Source: Nitrosomonas marina (GTDB taxonomy: Bacteria; Pseudomonadota; Gammaproteobacteria; Burkholderiales; Nitrosomonadaceae). From it: 40,281 bases of DNA. Under the pieces are notes generated by a model. It was not told where the DNA came from. It saw only the letters and a list, made by a program, of their open reading frames with translations, and did no database searches. Positions 33,766 to 40,281 of the stretch are shown in pieces. The translations under genes and the position numbers were made by a program. The stretch is from the NCBI RefSeq assembly GCF_900111605.1, contig NZ_FOIA01000030.1:1-40281 (forward strand), written 5' to 3'. Numbering within the stretch: the first letter of the stretch is position 1; each line of letters opens with the position of its first letter.

Positions 33766-34644
33766 GTGAAAGTTAATTTTATTGGTATTGGTGCACAGAA
33801 ATGCGCCTCAACATGGATACATCGCGTGTTATCCGATCATCCTGAGGTAACAATTTATTCGGGGAAACAAATAGATTTTTTTTCCTTTTTTTACGATCGC
33901 GGTTACCAATGGTACGAAAAACAGCTGCAAGAAAGTGGTAAAGTCGCGATTGGTGAGTTTTCGACTTCATACTTCACGGACAGTGATTCGCCTGAACGTG
34001 TATTCAGTTACAATCCTGGCATGCGCATCATTCTCTCCCTGCGCGACCCGATTGATCGAGCTTATTCAAATCACCTGCATGAGGTTCGTCTACAGCATAT
34101 AACCGGACGTAACCTCACTTTTGAAACCGGGCTAAAAAATAATCCGATGTATTTGTTGCAATCGCGTTACTCTTTGCATTTGAAACGCTGGCTGGAGATT
34201 TTTCCTGCCAGCCAGCTACTGGTGTTATTTCAGGAAGAGATACGCGATACGCCTCTTGAGCAGTCACGCAAACTTTATCGATTCCTCGGACTAGATGACT
34301 CTCATCATTCAAAATTCTTAAAAGAGAAGATCAATAAAAGCCAGATTTCCAGGCATCAAGGTTTTGAGCGCTTTGCCAGATATACAGGGCAGTTAGGGCG
34401 TGCTTTAGGTGCTGGCAGCATCATAGAAAGTGTAAAGAAAAACAAATGGTTACGCAGACTTCGTCAGTATAATGAAGTCGATCTGCGCGATATTATTCCT
34501 GCAATACAGCCATCTACACGAGAATATTTGCAATCATTACTGGCTGATGACATGTTCGAATTGTCACGGCAACTGAATCGCACTGATATTCCCTGGCCGA
34601 CCTGGCGTTCATTAAATGACGATTTGAAGAAAAAACTTGAATGA
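33766..34644 (+). CDS. Sulfotransferase domain protein
   Basis: A 292-residue PAPS-dependent sulfotransferase. The PAPS-binding loop is 'IGIGAQKCASTWIHRVL' right at the N-terminus, and the 3'-phosphate-binding region is 'RIILSLRDPIDRAYSNHLHEVR'. This resembles heparan/glycan-type sulfotransferases rather than the protein at 8037. I chose the GTG at 33766 because 'MKVNFIGIGAQKCAST' is the usual beginning; an upstream GTG at 33709 would add 19 residues. Neither has a strong Shine-Dalgarno. The stop overlaps the deacetylase start (ATGA). Sulfation of the EPS or of its precursor is the likely role. Confidence 0.85.
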   Translation: MKVNFIGIGAQKCASTWIHRVLSDHPEVTIYSGKQIDFFSFFYDRGYQWYEKQLQESGKVAIGEFSTSYFTDSDSPERVFSYNPGMRIILSLRDPIDRAYSNHLHEVRLQHITGRNLTFETGLKNNPMYLLQSRYSLHLKRWLEIFPASQLLVLFQEEIRDTPLEQSRKLYRFLGLDDSHHSKFLKEKINKSQISRHQGFERFARYTGQLGRALGAGSIIESVKKNKWLRRLRQYNEVDLRDIIPAIQPSTREYLQSLLADDMFELSRQLNRTDIPWPTWRSLNDDLKKKLE

Positions 34645-35435
34645 TGCGCGTAACAGTCTTGATGTATCACATGATAGATACGCCGGTAACACCCGAGGAG
34701 CGACGTTTTTGCCGTTCTCCAGAAAATTTTCGAAATGATATGCAGATTATTCATGAAGCGGGATACCGTGTCATATCAATGAAGACGTTGCTAGAAGCTA
34801 TAAAAAATAAAGACCAACACTTAAGCAAAGCAGTCGTTATCACATTCGATGATGGCCTTGCTTGTAACTATGAAAATGCCTTGCCTGTATTGGAAGAATT
34901 TGGATATACGGCTTCGGTATTTGTCGTGACAAGTTATATTGGTGGATACAATGACTTTAGCAGAAACTACGGTTTTTCCCGAAGACGCATGCTAACTGTC
35001 AACCAAATAAAAGCCTTGAAAAAAGCCGGTGTGGATATTGGCAGTCATACTGTCCATCACCTTGCTTTGGGCAAGACAGCAACACAAGTCACCATAGATG
35101 AAATACTGAAGAGTAAATGTATGCTGGAAGATATACTTGCTTGCGAAGTACCACACTTTGCATATCCATTCGGGAGCTGGAATCCTGCTGTACGTGAAAT
35201 TGTCATGAATGCGAATTATACTGGCGCGTGTTCGACAATGCCCTGGCCAAACAGACTGGATACCGATCCTTTTCTTTTGCGTCGATCCGAGATAAAAGGA
35301 CAAGATAATTCCGCGCAATTTCGTCTGAAGTTGCGCTTTGCAACCAACACGATGCCGCCTGTTGCTGAAGCACGCCAACTAGCGCGTGGTTTTCTGGAAA
35401 AAATGAAGGTTATTCCACCTAAAAGATTCTATTAA
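34641..35435 (+). CDS. Polysaccharide deacetylase (NodB homology, CE4)
   Basis: A 264-residue metal-dependent deacetylase. Motifs: 'TFDDG' at 68-72 (catalytic base and metal Asp), 'SHTVHH' at 135-140 (metal His pair) and 'FAYPFG' at 173-178. No signal peptide, so it probably acts in the cytoplasm on lipid-linked sugar or by an unusual route; many EPS-locus homologues look the same. It would remove N- or O-acetyl groups, exposing positions that could be sulfated (inference). It overlaps the sulfotransferase gene by 4 bp and is the last gene of the plus-strand eps operon. Confidence 0.87.
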   Translation: MMRVTVLMYHMIDTPVTPEERRFCRSPENFRNDMQIIHEAGYRVISMKTLLEAIKNKDQHLSKAVVITFDDGLACNYENALPVLEEFGYTASVFVVTSYIGGYNDFSRNYGFSRRRMLTVNQIKALKKAGVDIGSHTVHHLALGKTATQVTIDEILKSKCMLEDILACEVPHFAYPFGSWNPAVREIVMNANYTGACSTMPWPNRLDTDPFLLRRSEIKGQDNSAQFRLKLRFATNTMPPVAEARQLARGFLEKMKVIPPKRFY

Positions 35436-35506
35436 AGTATCTTTGACGTATCGTGGTAGTTATTCGTCCGAGTCCATCAGGATGTAATTTGCCGTAATCT
35501 GATGAA

Positions 35507-37018
35507 TCATTCTTCGTTTTCTTCTTCAATAAATTTCTGTAGCTGCCGTAGGCGTGCCTCGACACTTGATAACTGATAAAAATCTCCATTATCATGCTTT
35601 AGTGCAATTCTGAGTTGCTCGATGGCTGCATCATGGTAGCCTTGCAAGAAATAGACTTCTGCCAGTGCACGATGTTTCAACATTAACTTGTCCTGTTGTG
35701 CGTATGCACGAGCTTGTAATCGGTATAATGGAATATCGCTGGGATTAAACTGCAATTCACGATTAATCAGTTCTAGCGCGGCATCGGTCTGACTGTTTTG
35801 CAGCAGTGTATTAGCATATCCCTGAATAAGCGCCTTATGTTGCGGATAAATTTTCAACGCGGTGCGATATATTCGAAATGCGTCTTCTATCTGCCCATTC
35901 GCCAGTTTTACTTCTGCGGCCAGTGTCTCGACCATAGCGCCGGCTTGCAATCCTTTTTGCTCTACTTGAATCGCTTTTCCAAGCCTGTGGTCTTTAAGGA
36001 CCATATCCGGTTTATTATCAGTTTGTATGAGCGTATAAAGCCGTGCCAACTGCGAATCAGCCTCCTGATATTGTTTATCACGCAATAATGCATAAATATA
36101 ACCATACCGTTCAACTGCTTCATTAATATACCGCTTATCTTCAAGACGGGCTTTAAATTGACTGACTGCATCAGTAGATTTTCCGTGCAAGGCGCGCAGC
36201 TTCGCACGCACCAGTAGAAAATCCGAACTATCAGGAACCTGGCGGTATCCAAGTTCATGCGTACGGTTTTGAATATCAGCTATACGTTCGTATGTTAATG
36301 GATGTGTACGCATATAGGAAGGCGCACCATTTTCATAAAAACGTCCAGCTTTTTGCAATCGCTCAAAAAAAGCTGACATGCCTTGTGGATCGAACCCTGC
36401 ATCCAGCAGTATGTTCAGGCCGACGCGATCTGCTTCTTTCTCATGCTTTCGTGTAAAGTTAAGCTGTGACTGTATGGCGCCAGCCTGAGATGCTGCGATG
36501 ATTGCTTGACCTGCTTGTGGATTTGAACGTGACGCCAGAATGGCGACGGCAAGCGCTGCTATTGATGTAATCATGTTATATTTCTGACCGGCAATCATAC
36601 GCGCAAGATGCTTTTGTGTGACATGAGCAATTTCATGGGCCATAACACCTGCAAGCTCAGACTCACTTTGAGCAGCAATAATCAGACCACTGTTAAAACC
36701 CATAAAACCACCTGGTAATGCAAACGCGTTTATGGTGGAATCCTGTAATGCAAAAAATTCAAAGGACTGACCTGGTCGTATTTCGTTTGAGCTTGCGATC
36801 AATTTGTGTCCAAGGTTATTAAGATAAGCTGAAATCTCAGGATCGTCCAGATAACTGGGGTCAGCTCGAATTTGCCGCATAATCTGCAATCCGATCTGTC
36901 GTTCTTCACGTGGCGTAATTGTTGCCTGCGAAACATCGCCCAGATCTGGTAGTTCATGTGCTACTGTCTGTATTGGAGGCAACAGCAGCAATATGATAAT
37001 GAGAAAGCAAATTTTCAT
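35507..37018 (-). CDS. bepA: M48-family metalloprotease with TPR repeats (BepA-like)
   Basis: A 503-residue periplasmic zinc protease/chaperone for outer-membrane protein assembly. The signal peptide ends at 'TVAHE'. Zinc motif 'HEIAH' lies at 128-132, with the third ligand Glu in 'HEKEADRVG' near 193-195. A small hydrophobic loop lies at ~148-165, and C-terminal TPR repeats follow from ~270. Length and order match BepA/YfgC. It converges on the deacetylase gene and is divergent from the Tas gene. Confidence 0.9.
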   Translation of the reverse strand: MKICFLIIILLLLPPIQTVAHELPDLGDVSQATITPREERQIGLQIMRQIRADPSYLDDPEISAYLNNLGHKLIASSNEIRPGQSFEFFALQDSTINAFALPGGFMGFNSGLIIAAQSESELAGVMAHEIAHVTQKHLARMIAGQKYNMITSIAALAVAILASRSNPQAGQAIIAASQAGAIQSQLNFTRKHEKEADRVGLNILLDAGFDPQGMSAFFERLQKAGRFYENGAPSYMRTHPLTYERIADIQNRTHELGYRQVPDSSDFLLVRAKLRALHGKSTDAVSQFKARLEDKRYINEAVERYGYIYALLRDKQYQEADSQLARLYTLIQTDNKPDMVLKDHRLGKAIQVEQKGLQAGAMVETLAAEVKLANGQIEDAFRIYRTALKIYPQHKALIQGYANTLLQNSQTDAALELINRELQFNPSDIPLYRLQARAYAQQDKLMLKHRALAEVYFLQGYHDAAIEQLRIALKHDNGDFYQLSSVEARLRQLQKFIEEENEE

Positions 37019-37251
37019 GTCGGTATGATAACTGTTTCTATTTTAAGTTCAATGACTTTACGTCTATTTTGAATAATGTTTTGGAAACGGCTATATCTCT
37101 CTAAAAGCCTGATGCAATATTGTGGTTTGACATGCGTCGATTAATTCTGCGATCATCAATTGAAAGAAGAGTGTTATTTCATTACGGGCACATTACTCAG
37201 CACTTGCCAAAACATTCACATTGTAAATTTTATGAAAAATTAATTGAAATC

Positions 37252-38295
37252 ATGCAATACAGAAATCTGGGCAATACCGAAACACAAGTCAGTGTTATTT
37301 GCTTGGGAACGATGACCTGGGGTCAGCAAAATACCCGGAAAGAAGCTTTTGAACAGATGGACTATGCGCTGACAGAAGGCGTCAATTTTTTTGACACCGC
37401 TGAACTGTATTCAATACCGCCAAAAGCTGAAACATATGGCCATACAGAAACCATCATCGGTGAATGGTTCAATGCGCGCGGCCAACGCGATAAAATTGTC
37501 CTGGCAACAAAGATAGCTGGCCCCGGTTCTGATTGGATACCGTATATTCGAAGCGGACGAACCACATACAATCGGAAAAATATTCAATCCGCGCTGGACG
37601 CCAGTCTGAAACGTCTGCAGACGGATTATATAGATCTGTATCAATTACACTGGCCGGAGCGTAAAACCAATTTTTTCGGTCAACTTGGTTTTGTGCCAGA
37701 AGACGATAATCAATACACATCGTTTGTTGAAACACTGCAAGTAATGGATGAAGCAGTGCGTACCGGAAAAATCCGTTATATCGGCTTATCAAACGAAACA
37801 CCCTGGGGGGTGATGAAGTTTCTTGAGCTAGCACGGCAGCATAACTTACCGCGTATTGTCAGTGTTCAGAACCCTTACAATTTACTGAATCGCAGTTATG
37901 AAATAGGTATGGCCGAAGTATCCTGGCGTGAAAAAGTTGGATTATTGTCTTATTCCCCACTGGGGTTCGGCGCTTTATCTGGTAAGTACTTGAACAATCG
38001 AAGACCATCAGGATCAAGACTCGATTTATTTCCGAACTATACGCGATACAGCAGTCAAAACGCTATACGTGCAATTGAAAGTTACGTCTCAATTGCAAAA
38101 AAATATCGATTGGATCCCGCGCAAATGTCCCTTGCGTATGTAAACAGCCGGCTTTTTCTTACCAGTACGATTATCGGCGCTACGACCATGGAACAGCTAA
38201 AATCGAACATCAATAGCGTCCACATGAATTTATCGAAAGATGTGCTCGAAGAAATTGAAGAAGTTCATCAGTCTCATCCCAATCCCAGTCCTTGA
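37252..38295 (+). CDS. tas: Tas-like NADP(H)-dependent aldo/keto reductase
   Basis: A 347-residue aldo/keto reductase closely resembling E. coli Tas along its whole length. Catalytic tetrad: D48 and Y53 in 'FFDTAELYSIPP', K87 in 'LATKIAGPG' and H133 in 'LYQLHWPERKTNFFG'. The C-terminal 'IIGATTMEQLKSNINSVH' is the cofactor-binding end. The physiological substrate is unknown. The ATG at 37252 matches the family start ('MQYRNLG'); the open frame extends upstream to 37120 without support. Confidence 0.92.
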   Translation: MQYRNLGNTETQVSVICLGTMTWGQQNTRKEAFEQMDYALTEGVNFFDTAELYSIPPKAETYGHTETIIGEWFNARGQRDKIVLATKIAGPGSDWIPYIRSGRTTYNRKNIQSALDASLKRLQTDYIDLYQLHWPERKTNFFGQLGFVPEDDNQYTSFVETLQVMDEAVRTGKIRYIGLSNETPWGVMKFLELARQHNLPRIVSVQNPYNLLNRSYEIGMAEVSWREKVGLLSYSPLGFGALSGKYLNNRRPSGSRLDLFPNYTRYSSQNAIRAIESYVSIAKKYRLDPAQMSLAYVNSRLFLTSTIIGATTMEQLKSNINSVHMNLSKDVLEEIEEVHQSHPNPSP

Positions 38296-38377
38296 GGATA
38301 TTCAAAAGCTTCAAACAAAATAAAAAGCAACTGCGTTAAGGCAAACCGCTTAATCAAATGCAGTATTTTAAGACTTA

Positions 38378-39856
38378 CTATTTGTTTACCGGTGGAACGA
38401 ACAAAGCGGGGATCGGTTTTGTTAAGAATTTTCTTTTTTTATGTTTTGACGTCAAGTTACGCTCGTCCGAATCGGAATGTAATTTCGTTTTATCTGGATT
38501 TGAATTATACGGTTGTGTAAACAGCGGATCATCGTTTACAGAGATTTTTGAAGCATTATGATGCGATACCTGTTCGCCATTGAAATATATTACTTCAGCA
38601 CGATTTTCGACTGAGTCACGTACATTACTTTTTTCAGTAGGACTGTGTTTTGTTTTATTATCGCGCTTACCAGATAATGTTGATTTTTCTTTAACTTTAG
38701 TGCCTTTACCGGGTTTCTCTTCAAGCTCCGGTAATTTTTCAATCTTTATTCTTTTTTGTAATAACTTTTCGATACCTGCCAATAATTTTTTTTCCTCTGG
38801 GCTAACAAATGATATGGCATAGCCTTTCGCGCCTGCCCTGCCAGTACGACCTACTCTGTGAATATAGTCTTCGGGATTATTGGGTAATTCGAAATTAACA
38901 ACGCATAACAATTCTTCAATATCCAATCCTCTTGCTGCCACATCGGTAGCGACCAAAACCTGTATAGTACCCTGTTTGAAATCATTATAGGCTTGTGTCC
39001 GTTGCAGTTGATTTTTATTACCATGAATAACCGCCGCAGAAACACCCTCTTTATCCAAAAATCTTTTTAAACGATCCGCTCCGGTTTTGGTGCGATTAAA
39101 TATCAAAACCTGGCTTAGCTTTTTTTCATTTATCAAGTGCATCAACAACTTTGGCTTTGAAACAGTTTGCGTTGAATAAACAACATGTGTTATCAAATCA
39201 TTGATTGAATTTCTTTTGGCTACTTCAATTAGTACCGGATTATTTAATATTTGGTTAGCAAGACTCTTTATCTCATTAGAAAATGTAGCTGAAAACATAA
39301 GGTTCTGACGTTTCGGTGGCAAGTAATCCACTATTTTTTTTATATCAGGCAAAAAACCCATATCAAGCATTCGATCAGCTTCATCCAATATTAAAATTTC
39401 AACTTTTGAAAGCACCAAATTTTTTTGCTGGATATGATCCAGTAAGCGACCGGGTGTTGCAACGAGTAGCTCTATGCCGTTTCTAATAATATTGATTTGT
39501 GAATCAATATTTACGCCGCCATAGACGAGCGCAGATCTCAAACCTGTATATTTGCTATAGTTCTGAATACTCTCAAAAACCTGTATGGCCAGTTCCCTGG
39601 TTGGCGCCAGAACTAGAGCGCGCAGTGAGTGCCTGGCAGGTGATGCACTGCTGTTTGCATAAACTTCAAGTCGTTGCAGCATTGGTAATGTAAAGCCAGC
39701 GGTTTTACCTGTACCGGTTTGCGCACCGCCCATCACATCCTTGCCTTCTAGAATTGTCGGTATCGCTTTTTCCTGTATGGGTGTTGGGGATTTATAACCT
39801 TCCTCAGAAACAGCCCGCAGAATGTTGGCTGACAAACCAAGCTCTTCAAATAGCAT
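38378..39856 (-). CDS. rhlE: DEAD-box RNA helicase, RhlE-type
   Basis: A 492-residue ATP-dependent RNA helicase. Motifs: Q motif 'YKSPTPIQ' at 21-28, Walker A 'AQTGTGKT' at 45-52, 'PTRELA' , 'DEAD' at 158-161, 'SAT' at 189-191 and 'HRVGRTGR' near 340. A basic, polar, low-complexity C-terminal tail of about 120 residues probably binds RNA. An AGGAG Shine-Dalgarno lies 8 bases before the ATG. RhlE-type helicases assist ribosome assembly and RNA decay. It converges on the tas gene. Confidence 0.92.
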   Translation of the reverse strand: MLFEELGLSANILRAVSEEGYKSPTPIQEKAIPTILEGKDVMGGAQTGTGKTAGFTLPMLQRLEVYANSSASPARHSLRALVLAPTRELAIQVFESIQNYSKYTGLRSALVYGGVNIDSQINIIRNGIELLVATPGRLLDHIQQKNLVLSKVEILILDEADRMLDMGFLPDIKKIVDYLPPKRQNLMFSATFSNEIKSLANQILNNPVLIEVAKRNSINDLITHVVYSTQTVSKPKLLMHLINEKKLSQVLIFNRTKTGADRLKRFLDKEGVSAAVIHGNKNQLQRTQAYNDFKQGTIQVLVATDVAARGLDIEELLCVVNFELPNNPEDYIHRVGRTGRAGAKGYAISFVSPEEKKLLAGIEKLLQKRIKIEKLPELEEKPGKGTKVKEKSTLSGKRDNKTKHSPTEKSNVRDSVENRAEVIYFNGEQVSHHNASKISVNDDPLFTQPYNSNPDKTKLHSDSDERNLTSKHKKRKFLTKPIPALFVPPVNK

Positions 39857-40115
39857 TTATTAAACTCCTAAACATTTGCCTTTTATTACTACTCTTATAT
39901 TTTCATAATATAAGTGGTTTTGTTTTCCTGTGAAAAAATAATGACTTGATACATATATTGTCAATCATAGATTTCATTAAAAATGGGAATACAGCTTAAC
40001 TGAGTCGTTAATCTCTGGACTCGATCGGGACGTGAAAATGGATAGATATGGCAGTGTGAAAATACTAAATTCTGGTTACGATTTTTAAAAAGTCAATTTT
40101 GACTTTAAAAAAAAG
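39857..40115. other. Intergenic upstream of the helicase gene
   Basis: AT-rich, holding the helicase leader and presumably its promoter; no clear -35/-10 pair could be fixed. A small inverted repeat AAAGTCAA/TTGACTTT lies at 40089-40106 just after the terminator of the next gene. Confidence 0.35.
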
Positions 40116-40148
40116 ATAACCCGCATAGATAATCACTATGCGGGTTAT
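40116..40148 (-). terminator. Rho-independent terminator of the acidic-tail gene
   Basis: Perfect 13-bp arms ATAACCCGCATAG (40116-40128) and CTATGCGGGTTAT (40136-40148) with a 7-nt loop. On the minus strand it is followed by C and then eight T residues, the classical intrinsic terminator form. Confidence 0.85.
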
Positions 40149-40188
40149 GGCGTTTTAATTAATCAATTGATTCCAACGTGCAAACATA

Positions 40189-40281
40189 TTAATAATCGTC
40201 GTCGTCCTCGTCATCATCATCGTAGTCGTCATCGTCATCTTCGTCCCATTCATCCCAGCCGTCTTCCTTCAGCACAAGCTT
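40189..40281 (-). CDS. C-terminal end of a protein with a very acidic tail (partial)
   Basis: The last 30 residues of a gene cut by the window edge. They run from 'KLVLKEDGWDEWDEDDDDD' to a tail made almost only of Asp and Glu with two Tyr. The frame is supported by the strong terminator 40 bp downstream. The family cannot be recognised from the tail. Such acidic tails occur in nucleic-acid-mimicking or chaperone proteins, but no function is offered. Confidence 0.6.
   Translation of the reverse strand, partial: KLVLKEDGWDEWDEDDDDDYDDDDEDDDDY

Noticed and set aside
1..40281. CRISPR arrays, tRNA or rRNA genes, phage modules
   Set aside because: No regularly spaced short repeats, no tRNA cloverleaf and no phage structural or integrase genes were seen on either strand.

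Overview
The window looks like chromosomal DNA of a low-GC betaproteobacterium, most probably a Nitrosomonas-like ammonia oxidiser (Nitrosomonadales). I infer this from the exosortase-B/EpsI pair in an epsDEFGHI operon, PEP-CTERM proteins with 'VPEAxTWAMLLAGxGLIGWR' tails, and the general gene style. No rRNA, tRNA or CRISPR was seen.

Layout. 1-7.6 kb is a mixed flank: an IS21-like end remnant, copy 1 of a ~264-bp MITE, an HD-GYP protein, a Cys-rich miniprotein, a PilU-type ATPase, an EEP-family phosphoesterase, a secreted His-tailed protein and two PEP-CTERM proteins, one with a CHRD domain. 8.0-35.4 kb is a large exopolysaccharide (EPS)/protein-sorting locus. It holds a sulfotransferase, epsL and an epsB-type initiating phosphosugar transferase; then a MauG/CcpA-like di-heme peroxidase; two near-duplicate PEP-CTERM genes; a TIGR03790-family protein; MITE copy 2; a DUF1972-type glycosyltransferase; and an unknown secreted protein. 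A minus-strand operon follows (rfbA, a zinc-ribbon/CysN-barrel/APS-kinase fusion, and a DHH phosphoesterase). Divergent from it is the long plus-strand operon epsD-epsE-epsF-epsG-xrtB-epsI-wzy-wzx-sulfotransferase-polysaccharide deacetylase. 35.5-40.3 kb is ordinary flank: a BepA-like M48 protease, a Tas aldo/keto reductase, an RhlE-type helicase and the acidic C-terminus of a cut gene.

How the genes may work together. EpsB starts the glycan on undecaprenyl phosphate. RfbA supplies dTDP-glucose. The Wzx flippase, Wzy polymerase, EpsF/EpsG, EpsE and EpsL flip, polymerise and export it. The deacetylase and two sulfotransferases would modify it. The APS-kinase fusion could make PAPS, and the DHH protein could clear pAp, the by-product of sulfation (inference). 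Exosortase B with EpsI would process the PEP-CTERM proteins, of which at least four are encoded here.

Regulation is the most interesting part. A 17-bp palindrome, TGYGACAWWTTGYCGCA, occurs four times, each in an upstream region of this locus, and in three cases about 21-23 bp before a GATAAT-like -10 box. Three leaders resemble the GEMM/c-di-GMP-I riboswitch; two of them covary with each other. EpsG carries two tandem 24-residue MshEN-type c-di-GMP-binding motifs, and an HD-GYP gene lies in the flank. The eps operon also has a ~330-nt leader with a strongly base-paired multibranch domain. Together these suggest a c-di-GMP-controlled, sulfated, PEP-CTERM-associated EPS system. The regulatory parts are predictions from reading the sequence, not from a search.
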